From positions 3,503,133-3,567,132 of the forward strand of contig NC_030683.2 in the NCBI RefSeq assembly GCF_000004195.4: DNA of 64,000 nucleotides. Reading direction: 5' to 3'. A program made the translations under genes and the position numbers. The notes under the pieces were generated by a model, which saw nothing but the letters and a program-made list of their open reading frames with translations, did no database searches and was not told where the DNA came from. The DNA comes from Xenopus tropicalis. Its lineage: Eukaryota > Chordata > Amphibia > Anura > Pipidae. This document shows positions 1-10,993 of this stretch, one piece after another; positions within the stretch are counted from its first letter, which is position 1, and each line of letters opens with the position of its first letter.

Positions 1-3000
1 AACTGCACCGCCGCGAAAGCATGAAGAGAAGGGGGGGGGGAAGATAAAAAGGAGAGAAATGGCAGGGAAGAGAGATCAGTTGTGTGACAGGGTACAGAAT
101 TAACATTGACAATTTATCTGTTTACATGTTTAGCATTTAGAAATCACAGACAAACACATTAAAAGGAGCTAAAGAGACTACACGCGGGGCTTTGCTTTCT
201 CTCGAGCGACTAAAGATCACTTTCTCCCACTGTCACATTAAACAAAGGGAATAGTTCACGATTCTCTTTTCAAACCAACATCTGAGGCTCCGTCATCGAG
301 CGGAAGGGAACGGCTTGGTGGAAGGGTGCGCGACGGAAAGACAAGAGGAAGGTTCCAGCCCCCCGGATTGTCGCTTCCACCGAGTCTTTCCTCCCGTCTC
401 GCCCGACGGCTGCCGTTAGATCTACTGACTCTCACGTTGGGTGTTCAAATGACAAAATTGTGATTAAAATCGTTGGTCGACTGTGATAAAGTCCAATATT
501 CACAGAGAAAAGTTGCAACTGATGTTATATTATATATATTGTTATAGTTCATACTAATGAATGATAGAAGTCACACGTGAGAATTTCTACCTTTCCTACA
601 CGGCCATAGACTGTAAGGCAAGGTCGCCAAGTGAGCAGATCTTCTCCCTATGTGCCCACCTACAGGTGGTCAATATCGGGCTAATTAAGGCAAATTAAAA
701 TGGCTGGCAAAGGCGCCATCTGTTCATGGACCACATCAACGAGTCAATGCGGTCCCTGAACCGATGGAAAAATCAAACCTGTCGACTGAGATCTGCCCAA
801 TTTTAGGCCAGATATCAGTTGGGTAGGACCATCGGTGGTGCCCATACACGGGCAGATAAGCTCTCTAATCAGCCTGAAGGACCAATATCAGCAGCTAGAA
901 TTGGCCCATGTATGGGGACCTTTAGTTTGTACTAATTTTAATTTTTTCACTTCAAGTCACAGATAACTATGCTTTCAGTTTGTAGGGTTTTCTGCTCCCG
1001 GCCATGAATACATTGCATCTCTAAAGGTGATTTCAGCTGCGATTCATGTCCTTCAGACTAATTCGGAAGCTTATCTGCCCGTGTATGGGCACCCCTAATG
1101 GGCCTACCCAACCCATATCAGGCCTAAAATTGGCCAGATCTTGATCTGGCAGGTTTATTTTTCCGTTGGATCGGGGACCGCATTGGCCTACAGTTGTAAT
1201 CCAATTGCTTGGCCTTAGGGCCAAAGGATCAAATGAGCCCAATATCGGTAGAAGATCCACTTGTTGGGCGATCTCACCAAACGAGCAAATCTCCCCGTGT
1301 ATGGCCACCTTTACACTTATGGGCTTAGGTATCAATTTTCAAGTTTGTGAATTCAAGTTTTTCTAAATCAAATAAACTCACATATCGAATTCTCATTTAT
1401 TTATTAATAAGGAAAACTTGTTTGACTAAAAAAAAAATTGAAAAATTTGGGTTTAAGAACATGGCTTGACTTTGCTTGGCACAACTCCCATTGACTTCTA
1501 TAGGAAATCGTAGGCTTTTAGATGGCAAATTTTTACATTCTTTTCTTGCACGTAATAAATACCAGGAATTCGGGTTTGTTTAGTGCAAAAACTCTAATTA
1601 CGTTTATAAATCCCCCTAATTAGTCGCACGTGTTCATTTCAGAAACCCATAATTTTTTGTATTATTCTTTCTTAATATAAAGTCCTGCTTACACAGCATT
1701 AAGTAATGGCTACAAAATGTAGTAAATGGGCTCCTCTATTTTTCAGGGTCGGTTTGAGGGATGAGACCTTCCACCAACCCGTGTAGGAAGCAGACACTAT
1801 TACTTGTAAGGGGATTCCACCTGAACAATGAGTGTAATGTCGGTCACATTAATGGTTAATATCTACGGAGTTATTTCCAAATGGCCCCTACCCATCCAAC
1901 CCTTCCCTACTGTCTCCAACCCAACTATGGGCACCAATACACGTCAAACATTGCCCTCCCCTCCATTCTGCCCCACCCAAGTCGTGGCCTGAAGCCTATG
2001 ACTAAGTGCCAGAAGGGTACAAAATGCATAAGGCGGAAACATTACGGGGATATTGGAATAAAACTTGTATTTTGGGAGACTTTATTAATGTGACTTGTAG
2101 ATATGGCCTTCAATCTGGAGACACTCTCCTACCAACTCTGGCCCCTTTCTGACTGGCCATTTATGACCCCCCATTATCATTAAATTGAGAACTGATCCAG
2201 GCATTCCCCCCCCAGCAGCCCGTATTAGCGTTCCCTAGCTCGTCACCATTGGCTCGTGCCATTTCTATAATATTTTTCCTTTCCAGCCTTGGTCTTTCTT
2301 CTCTAACAAAGGACGTTGGGTCTTTGGACACCACAAAGAGAGCAGAATCCCACCCCCAGCCCCAATGCGGTGGGAAAAGAGAGATGACAGAGTTAAAGAC
2401 ATGGCTGCTTTAGTGCAGGTCGGCGAGACCCCCCCCGCGGTGCCATATCTGTCATTTCCCCCATGAAACATCTCACTTGGCTTTTGCCTTTGTTGGAGGC
2501 AACTGGACGTGACCTTGTTATGGAATAAGGCTGAGCCTCAGCGAGTACAGAGACCTTATTCTCACCCACGACCCTGTAGTCAGGTGACTGCGAGATTACG
2601 ATTGTGCGTCCGCGGCATTCGAGCCTTCCCCGAGCAAATATTTATCCCCCCAACGAGCCCCCATTCTCCTTCAGCCTTAATAAGAGCCAATGGCAATACC
2701 ATATGGGTTTTGTTCTGTTGGATTTACATCCCGGCTGAGCACATTACTGCAGCTCTACTGCACTTTAAAGAGACAGCAGGAACGACGCTGCCAGTTCTCT
2801 AGAAAGGATTTAGGGCTGGGGGGAAATTCAGCTGGAGTTTTTATACTGGGTTAACTGTGTCCCACCCGGAAAATGACTCCTGTGTGGAGGGAACAAACAG
2901 TAAATATCCGAGAAGAAAAAGAAATATAAATATTATACTTTCCCCCTGCGTCTCACTCGCATCTTCGCATTACATGAACCAGTAAGGATTTATAGAAATC

Positions 3001-3095
3001 TATCATTTTATTAACCTTTAGCTACGAAGTGTTAATAAGACACAAAAGGAAAGGGGTCTCGGCTCCGATTAGTACAAACAGTAAATAACAATATA
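1..3095. other. VTI1A intron 4: mostly unique sequence with an inverted pair of MITE copies
   Basis: No exon-like segment is recognised. About 598-862 and 1068-1312 are two inverted copies of one dispersed element. TGCCCATACACGGGCAGATA near 838 is the complement of the stretch at about 1071-1090, and both contain degenerate 'gatctgcc...atatcgg' blocks. A related copy lies at about 61190-61330. The rest (1320-3095) is unique, with short G/C runs, and I see nothing functional in it. Confidence 0.5.
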
Positions 3096-3097
3096 GA

Positions 3098-3205
3098 GAA
3101 ATGTGAGTTTAGAGCTTAATTTATAAAAACTCACCCACGTTCTATTCATTCCTATATAACTATAATTATCTATGGGGCAGATTCATTATATCATTGCCCC
3201 ACAAT
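3098..3205. mobile_element. Half of a palindromic MITE
   Basis: The phrases 'gtgagtttagagcttaat', 'aaaactcacccacgttctat' and 'ctatggggcagattcatta' match the palindromic elements at 6524-6747 and 12940-15265. Only one arm is left, truncated where the 112-bp array begins. Confidence 0.5.
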
Positions 3206-4235
3206 AAGGGGTAATTATATCTTAGTTGGGATCAAGTACAGGTATTGTTTTATTATTACAGAGAAAAGGGAATCATTTAACCATGAAATAAACCCAATAG
3301 GGCTGTTCTGCCCCCAATAAGGGGTAATTATATCTTAGTTGGGATCAAGTACAGGTACTGTTTTATTATTACAGAGAAAAGGGAATCATTTAACCATTAA
3401 ATAAACCCAATAGGGCTGTTCTGCCCCAATAAGGGGTAATTATATCTTAGTTGGGATCAAGTACAGGTACTGTTTTATTATTACAGAGAAAAGGGAATCA
3501 TTTAACCATTAAATAAACCCAATAGGGCTGTTCTGCCCCCAATAAGGGGTAATTATATCTTAGTTGGGATCAAGTACAGGTACTGTTTTATTATTACAGA
3601 GAAAAGGGAATCATTTAACCATTAAATAAACCCAATAGGGCTGTTCTGCCCCCAATAAGGGGTAATTATATCTTAGTTGGGATCAAGTACAGGTACTGTT
3701 TTATTATTACAGAGAAAAGGGAATCATTTAACCATGAAATAAACCCAATAGGGCTGTTCTGCCCCAATAAGGGGTAATTATATCTTAGTTGGGATCAAGT
3801 ACAGGTACTGTTTTATTATTACAGAGAAAAGGGAATCATTTAACCATTAAATAAACCCAATAGGGCTGTTCTGCCCCAATAAGGGGTAATTATATCTTAG
3901 TTGGGATCAAGTACAGGTACTGTTTTATTATTACAGAGAAAAGGGAATCATTTAACCATTAAATAAACCCAATAGGGCTGTTCTGCCCCCCAATAAGGGG
4001 TAATTATATCTTAGTTGGGATCAAGTACAGGTACTGTTTTATTATTACAGAGAAAAGGGAATCATTTAACCATTAAATAAACCCAATAGGGCTGTTCTGC
4101 CCCCAATAAGGGGTAATTATATCTTAGTTGGGATCAAGTACAGGTACTGTTTTATTATTACAGAGAAAAGGGAATCATTTAACCATGAAATAAACCCAAT
4201 AGGGCTGTTCTGCCCCCAATAAGGGGTAATTATAT
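3203..4235 (+). repeat. 112/113-bp tandem array, about 9 copies, plus orientation
   Basis: The unit runs from AATAAGGGGTAATTATATCT through 'tagttgggatcaagtacagg', 'tactgttttattattacaga' and 'gggctgttctgccccc'. Copies are more than 97% alike; they differ mainly in 4, 5 or 6 C's and ATTAAAT versus ATGAAAT. The same unit forms four other arrays here (5990-6368, 7403-8496, 16430-17388, 52506-55870). At 5899-6509 the unit sits inside a terminal-inverted-repeat element, which shows its origin. Confidence 0.93.
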
Positions 4236-4239
4236 AATA

Positions 4240-5898
4240 CTAGATAATTCTCTATTAGACTCTACCCAATACAAATAATATAATCATTACAAATTCACAT
4301 ATTGAGACAAACTTGAGTTGGAGGAGGATTCGCCCAGTAAATTTGCCCCAGGGAATGGAAGCCAAATATTTACAGTAATCTCATCCTATTGACGTGCAAG
4401 TGGGATAGAACATTCTACAAACCAACAGTGGCTCTAAGAACATTCAGTTGGGTCAACATTGGGTAAATAGTGTCAGTATAATGGGCTAATTGTGGGGCAA
4501 TTATCATTTCTTGCAAACAGATAAACACCCGGGGGGTCTTTGTGCTCCTTCGTTGCCCCTCTATGATTCCCCGCACAATGGCAACGCTATAGGGCCACAC
4601 ATTTTAGACTAATTTGCCCTTGAATGAGTTGCCTTATTTGTATTTGGCCAATAAGTCCCATTTGTTCTACGGATTTTCCTTCCAACCTGGCAACTGAGAC
4701 CTAGGGGGGGCCGCCCTACAACAATCGGGGGTCTTCTTAAAAACAAGTCCTTTTCACAAAAACATCCAGACAAAAAAAACCTACTTTATCTCGTTTGTGC
4801 TGCATGATTGGCTGGGAGCTTGGGGGGGATTTGTCGCCAACGAGGCTACAGAATCCCCTCGTTTTCTGGTTTAATCAAAGAGATATTCACTAACAGTAAC
4901 AAAAGATTGGGGGGACGGGGGGGCAAACGAAACAACCGCAACATTTTGACGTTACTTGGCGCCAACGGAACCGTCAAAAACGATCATTAAAAACCTGGGC
5001 CGCCATATTGGGAGTCAATAAAGAATTTTGAGTTCATCGCTGCAAGAGATAATCTGCTCCTTTGTATTCTGGGGGGGCGAAGAAGAAGAAGAAGAGGAAG
5101 AGGGGGGGGCTGGAAAAAAAAATCTGGTTTACGCTGGTTTGAACCAGCAGAGTCTCTTGTGGCTGAGCCGTCTGCTGTGACTAAAATCAAAACGCGCCGC
5201 CGCGTGAGCGCTGGGCTCGGAGGCGCCGACACGTGACTCCCAAAACAACCGAAAAATTGAAAAAAAAAAAGAAAAAGCGTGGGGGGGGGGTTTAGAGAGA
5301 TAATGCGGCTGTCGTTGCTGATAACGAGTAAATGCTGAACTCCATTAAACGCCCCTTTCCTATTATCGCGGGTCGAACAGACAATTTTCTGAACTTACGA
5401 TGGCGCTCTATTTACTCCTCTATAAACCCTCGCCGCGCCGAGAGGGGATTCGCGCTCGCTAATGATCTTCTCTGCCGGGGCTGTAGGAGATGATACCGGC
5501 CTTCTTCAGATCTCAGGGAATTAAATTGACCAACTTGGCCCCCCCCCCGGGGGCTGGAGACTAATGTACTCTGGGCCCAATCTCCCACCAAAAGGACTTA
5601 GCGGCACAAATTAAGTACCTTTCCCCGTTTGTTCTTTCCCTAAAATATCTGCGTCTGTAGTTTCCCTTTAAACTCGACGGAGATATTTTTAGACTCTCGA
5701 TATTCATTTATTTTATGAAAGCGAGAATTTCATTATTAATCGCTTTACCTACTGGCGGGGGGGCCGGGGGGATCTTTATTTAAACTGCGTTTATCACAAA
5801 GTCTAATTTTATAACTGGGAATATTCTGGGTAAATATATCGGGGTTTTATTTATTTTTCACTTTCTGCAATTAGAAAAAGCAAAATAGTGAATATTAT
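4240..5898. other. Unique intronic sequence, part possibly conserved
   Basis: No exon seen. At 5043-5100 there is a (GAA)n-like purine run. 5300-5540 is unique, CpG-containing and rich in AT-core motifs (TAATGATCT, GATAACGAG). It looks more like conserved non-coding DNA than a repeat. 5880-5898 leads into a MITE. Confidence 0.35.
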
Positions 5899-6509
5899 AC
5901 AGGTATGGGACCTGTTACCCAGAATGCTCGGGACCTGGGGCTTTCCATATAAGGGGTCTTTCTGTAACTTGGATCCAATAGGGCTGTTCTGCCCCCAATA
6001 AGGGGTAATTATATCTTAGTTGGGATCAAGTACAGGTACTGTTTTATTATTACAGGGAAAAGGGAATCATTTAACCATTAAATAAACCCAATAGGGCTGT
6101 TCTGCCCCCCAATAAGGGGTAATTATATCTTAGTTGGGATCAAGTACAGGTACTGTTTTATTATTACAGAGAAAAGGGAATCATTTAACCATTAAATAAA
6201 CCCAATAGGGCTGTTCTGCCCCCAATAAGGGGTAATTATATCTTAGTTGGGATCAAGTACAGGTACTGTTTTATTATTACAGAGAAAAGGGAATCATTTA
6301 ACCATGAAATAAACCCAATAGGGCTGTTCTGCCCCCAATAAGGGGTAATTATATCTTAGTTGGGATTAAGGACAAAGTTATTTTTTATTACAGAAAAAAA
6401 GGAAATAATTTTTAAAAATCTGAATTGTTTGATTAAAATGGAGTCTATAGGAGACAGGCTTTCCATAATTTTGGATAATGGGTTTCCGGATAACAGATCC
6501 CATACCTGT
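5899..6509. mobile_element. Complete MITE with four internal 112-bp tandem copies
   Basis: Left end ACAGGTATGGGACCTGTTAC, right end GATAACAGATCCCATACCTG plus T: terminal inverted repeats with ACAGGTATGGGA/TCCCATACCTGT exact. After about 85 bp of left arm come about 3.3 copies of the 112-bp unit (5990-6368), then a diverged copy and the right arm with 'aaaatggagtctat'. No transposase frame is present. It is a non-autonomous DNA element whose centre has become a minisatellite. Confidence 0.85.
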
Positions 6510-6523
6510 ACAATGCAATTTAA

Positions 6524-6747
6524 GGGCAGATTGATCGAAATGTGACTTTTCAGCTTAATACATAAAAACTCACCCACGTTCTCTTCATTCCTATGGGATT
6601 TCTAGGCGTGTATATTCATTTATTGATGGGTGAAAGTTAGAACTCACCATTTGATAAATGTGCTTCTAGAAATCCCATAGGAATGAATGGAACGTGGGTG
6701 AGTTTTTATGTATTTAGCTGAAAAGTCACATTCGGATAATTCTGCCC
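6524..6747. mobile_element. Palindromic (foldback) MITE
   Basis: GGGCAGATTGATCGAAATGT at the left and its near complement ending 'tctgccc' at 6747. The arms of about 100 bp share 'acttttcagcttaatacata', 'aaaactcacccacgttct' and 'cattcctatgggatttctag' in inverse order. No coding capacity. It is the same family as the cluster at 12940-15265. Confidence 0.8.
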
Positions 6748-6749
6748 GT

Positions 6750-7395
6750 TATTGTCAAACAAGTTATGGTTTTCTGACGGAACACGTTATCCTACTAAAC
6801 GTAATGAAACCAGCCGGGAACATAAAGATTTGAGCTCTCGTTTCTGAAATGCGGGATTTTTTTTAACTATTAAAAGGATACGGCCGTTAACACTTATTTG
6901 TGCTGAAAGAGTTAATATTAAAGTTAAAAAGTGCTCTTTTCTATGATGAGATAATGATAAAGAATTTCACTCATTTGTTTTGGAAATTATTATTGTAAAT
7001 AAATGTAATTCCGAGTAAATGTCCTGAGATATATTTTATATTAACAGATGAAATCAGGATTCCCGGTATCTCCGGCTGAAACCCGTATTGATATTCCCGG
7101 TACAAACACAATATAAATAAATCAGACCAGTTATTTTTTTGTAAAGATAATCCCTAAAAAGCTGAAATATGTGGAGATTTTGGACCTTTCGTTGCCGTTA
7201 CTTTATCTAAACCCATAGAGCAGATGGTGGGGCAGATGAAAGAGGCAGCAATTACTGCCCAGGAACAAGCCATTTACATTTCATATCGGGGGGGGTAAAA
7301 ATCCGCACAAATGAAACAAGTTAATTTTGCATTTCTGGATTTAGTTCCGGCACTGACGGTTTTATTTTGTTGTTTGTAAGCAAATAATTACATTT
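6750..7395. other. AT-rich unique intronic sequence
   Basis: No gene, array or clear element end found. There is a G-run at 7288-7295. It separates two repeat blocks in VTI1A intron 4. Confidence 0.4.
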
Positions 7396-8631
7396 TTTAA
7401 AAATGATTCCCTTTTCTCTGTAATAATAAAACACTACCTGTACTTGATCCCAACTAAGATATAATTACCCCTTATTGGGGCAGAACAGCCCTATTGGGTT
7501 TATTTAATGGTTAAATGATTCCCTTTTCTCTGTAATAATAAAACAGTACCTGTACTTGATCCCAACTAAGATATAATTACCCCTTATTGGGGCAGAACAG
7601 CCCTATTGGGTTTATTTCATGGTTAAATGATTCCCTTTTCTCTGTAATAATAAAACAGTACCTGTACTTGATCCCAACTAAGATATAATTACCCCTTATT
7701 GGGGGCAGAACAGCCCTATTGGGTTTATTTCATGGTTAAATGATTCCCTTTTCTCTGTAATAATAAAACAGTACCTGTACTTGATCCCAACTAAGATATA
7801 ATTACCCCTTATTGGGGGCAGAACAGCCCTATTGGGTTTATTTAATGGTTAAATGATTCCCTTTTCTCTGTAATAATAAAACAGTACCTGTACTTGATCC
7901 CAACTAAGATATAATTACCCCTTATTGGGGCAGAACAGCCCTATTGGGTTTATTTCATGGTTAAATGATTCCCTTTTCTCTGTAATAATAAAACAGTACC
8001 TGTACTTGATCCCAACTAAGATATAATTACCCCTTATTGGGGGCAGAACAGCCCTATTGGGTTTATTTCATGGTTAAATGATTCCCTTTTCTCTGTAATA
8101 ATAAAACAGTACCTGTACTTGATCCCAACTAAGATATAATTACCCCTTATTGGGGCAGAACAGCCCTATTGGGTTTATTTCATGGTTAAATGATTCCCTT
8201 TTCTCTGTAATAATAAAACAGTACCTGTACTTGATCCCAACTAAGATATAATTACCCCTTATTGGGGCAGAACAGCCCTATTGGGTTTATTTCATGGTTA
8301 AATGATTCCCTTTTCTCTGTAATAATAAAACAGTACCTGTACTTGATCCCAACTAAGATATAATTACCCCTTATTGGGGGCAGAACAGCCCTATTGGGTT
8401 TATTTAATGGTTAAATGATTCCCTTTTCTCTGTAATAATAAAACAGTACCTGTACTTGATCCCAACTAAGATATAATTACCCCTTATTGGGGGCAGAGCA
8501 ATCCTAATGGTTTAATTAATGTTGATATAATTTATTAGTAGACTTAAGGTAGGAGATCCAAATGACAGAAAGATCCCTTATCTGGAAAGCCTCAGGTCCC
8601 GAGCATTCTGGAGAACAGGTCCCATACCTGT
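7396..8631. mobile_element. MITE with about 10 internal 112-bp copies, minus orientation, left end lost
   Basis: The array 7403-8496 is the reverse complement of the unit at 3203-4235. To its right is an intact arm that ends GAGCATTCTGGAGAACAGGT followed by CCCATACCTGT at 8621-8631. The left terminal repeat is missing; the array starts abruptly after an A/T run. Copies differ by C-run length and TTTAAT/TTTCAT only. Confidence 0.85.
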
Positions 8632-8789
8632 AACAGTGCTTAGAATTAAACAAGTTTCTTTACTAGTCTTTTGTTGTCCCTATTATACATGTTGAGTTAC
8701 AACAAGTTCATGCACATTATACCCCCCTACAGGCAAGTCAGATAGTATCCTCCTGTCATCTGTAAATAAAGTTTCTCTTTCTCTACTTT

Positions 8790-9289
8790 GTTTCAGGGGT
8801 CAGTCTCCCCCAGTGAGTCAGGTCTGTCAGGCTGCTGCCTTGTGTTACACTGTTTCAGGGGTCAGTCTCCCCCAGCGAGTCAGGTCTGTCAGGCTGCTGC
8901 CTTGTGTTACACTGTTTCAGGGGTCAGTCTCCCCCAGCGAGTCAGGTCTGTCAGGCTGCTGCCTTGTGTTACACTGTTTCAGGGGTCAGTCTCCCCCAGC
9001 GAGTCAGGTCTGTCAGGCTGCTGCCTTGTGTTACACTGTTTCAGGGGTCAGTCTCCCCCAGCGAGTCAGGTCTGTCAGGCTGCTGCCCTGTGTTACACTG
9101 TTTCAGGGGTCAGTCTCCCCCAGCGAGTCAGGTCTGTCAGGCTGCTGCCTTGTGTTACAGTGTTTCAGGGGTCAGTCTCCCCCAGCGAGTCAGGTCTGTC
9201 AGGCTGTTGCCTTGTGTTACACTGTTTCAGGGGTCAGTCTCCCCCAGCGAGTCAGGTCTGTCAGGCTGCTGCCTTGTGTTACACTGTTT
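8790..9289. repeat. 62-bp minisatellite, 8 copies
   Basis: The unit begins GTTTCAGGGGTCAGTCTCCC and includes 'cagcgagtcaggtctgtcag' and 'gctgctgccttgtgttacac'. Period 62 is not a multiple of 3, so all three plus-strand frames rotate through the same peptides and stay open. This explains the long open frames here, which I do not call as genes. Copies differ at one or two bases. Confidence 0.95.
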
Positions 9290-9735
9290 CATAGGCCAGA
9301 ACCCCCTGGGCAGGGAATAGAAAGGGACAGACAAAAACTACTATACTACTATATTTTGGGTTAACTTGTCCTTTAAAGTCTGCTTGTTTTAATGACAATG
9401 CTCTTCATGTCGGCAAATATTTGTGTTTGTATTTCATTTCAGCCAAAATCTTATTTAGTGAAGTTTTTCAAGTGATTTAATTCCAAGTAACCATAAAACC
9501 CCCGTAGGTCCGACTGTCAGGCCTGAGAGTGACTGCGGCTCTGATTTTTAATGCAAAATGTCCCAAATCAGTGTCCGTAGATCTAGAATAGGTGCTGGGA
9601 ATTTGCCCCAACTGCCCCTGTGGGGCTTCTCTCTAATGAGCCTTTGCCCTGGGCCCTGTGTCCGAATGGCAATATTATTCATAGGTTCCTAGTGTTTCTA
9701 TTTCCTTTATTTTATATCATCAAACAAAGATAAAT
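9290..9735. other. Unique intronic sequence
   Basis: Nothing recognisable apart from ACTTGTCCTTTAAAG at about 9365, resembling the TTAAAGG-type ends of a common Xenopus MITE group. Confidence 0.35.
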
Positions 9736-10273
9736 ACAGGTATGGGACCTGTTATACAGAGTGCTCTGGACTTGGGGTTTTCTGGATAAAGGATCTTTCT
9801 GTAATTTGGATCTCCCTACCCCAAATCTAGTAAAAATTATTTAAACATGAAATAAACCATAAAAACAGCAACGTGGATTCAGGCAGCCAAGTTGGGATCA
9901 GATTCAAGGTATGGTTTTATTACAGATCCGTTATCCAGAAAGTTCCAAATTACGGAAAGGCCATCTCCCATAGACTCCATTATAAGCAGATATTTCCCTT
10001 TTGTCTCTAATAACAAAAGAGATCCTTGTACTTGATTCCAACTAAGATAGTTTAGCTGGAGGTCTAAATCCCAGAAAGACCCATTATCCGAAAATGCCCA
10101 GATCCCGAGCATTCTGGATAACAGATCCCACAGCTGTGATTTTAAAAAAATCATAATTATGTCTCTTTTTTATTTTCTATTTTTATGTAAAATGGAGTCA
10201 GTGGGAGATGGCCTCCCCTGTCATTTGGAACTTTCTGGATAATGGGTCTCCGGACAAGGGATCCTATACCTGT
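9736..10273. mobile_element. MITE of the ACAGGTATGGGA family without array expansion
   Basis: Left end ACAGGTATGGGACCTGTTAT, right end 'gggatcctatacctgt'. It contains single diverged stretches like the 112-bp unit ('cttgattccaactaagatag') and a nested inverted copy near 10080-10140. It is the non-expanded form of the elements at 5899 and 16327. Confidence 0.75.
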
Positions 10274-10324
10274 AGTTTATTCAAAGCATTAGACACAAGA
10301 CAAAGGGGCGGTTAACGTTTAGTA

Positions 10325-10680
10325 TGTTATAGAATGGCCAATTCTAAGCAACTTTTCAATTGGTCTTCATTATTTATTTCTTATAGTTTTTGAATTATTT
10401 GCCTTTAGCTTTCAAATGGGGGTCACTGACCCCGGCAGCCAAACCCTATTGCTCTGTGAGGCTCCAGTTTTATTGTTATTGTTACGTTTTACCCCTTATC
10501 TTTCTATTCAGCCCCTCCCCTATTCATATACCCATCTCCCGTTCAAACCACTCCCTGGTTGCCAAGGTAGTTTGGACCCTAGCAACCAGACAGCTGCTGA
10601 ACAAAAAGTGAAATCATTACAAAACCCCAAGTAATAAAAAATGAAGACCAATTGCAAATTGTCTCAGAATATCCCTCTCT
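10325..10680. mobile_element. Dispersed repeat (MITE-like), copy 1
   Basis: It starts near 'agcaacttttcaattggtct' and ends near 'aatgaagaccaattgcaaat', inverse to each other. The middle carries 'gggggtcactgaccccggca' and 'ctgctgaacaaaaagtgaaa'. The same sequence returns at 18822-19375. Its open frames are not genes. Confidence 0.7.
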
Positions 10681-10915
10681 ACATCAGTAGAGGCCCCTCA
10701 CCGCAGTCTTACAATTAAGCGGCGTTACGCCGGCCGCGCTTAAAGAGAAACCCCCCACAGCCCCCACAAAGGGTTACACGCGAGGCCTCTATTGAAGTGA
10801 ATGGGAATGTGGGACATTAAGCACTTTCACACAATGTGGCGGCCGGCAAAGCCCCGTGCGTGACCCCCTTCACCCCGCGGCCGCCCCACCGGGGGCCCCT
10901 TGATTAGCGGCCTAC

Positions 10916-10993
10916 CTGGCTCTCGGAGGAATTCCCCTCGTCCCCCAGGAGCTCGTTGCGCACTTCGTCACTGTAGGCGATCCGTGACCTTTT
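10916..10993 (-). CDS. vti1a: VTI1A coding exon 4
   Basis: 78 nt, 26 codons, phase 0: KRSRIAYSDEVRNELLGDEG then NSSESQ. Acceptor TTTTGTTTTGCAG|AAA, donor CAG|GTAGG. It encodes the linker before the SNARE motif. The following exon (starting around RAHLLDNTERL in the family) was not found in 1-10915. The intron before it is about 25.6 kb, by far the longest here, and holds most of the minisatellites. Confidence 0.95.

Noticed and set aside
1..10915. Search for the next VTI1A exon (SNARE motif, RAHLLDNTERL...)
   Set aside because: I found no minus-strand segment with this sequence flanked by AG/GT. Short exons can be missed by eye, so this is absence of evidence only.
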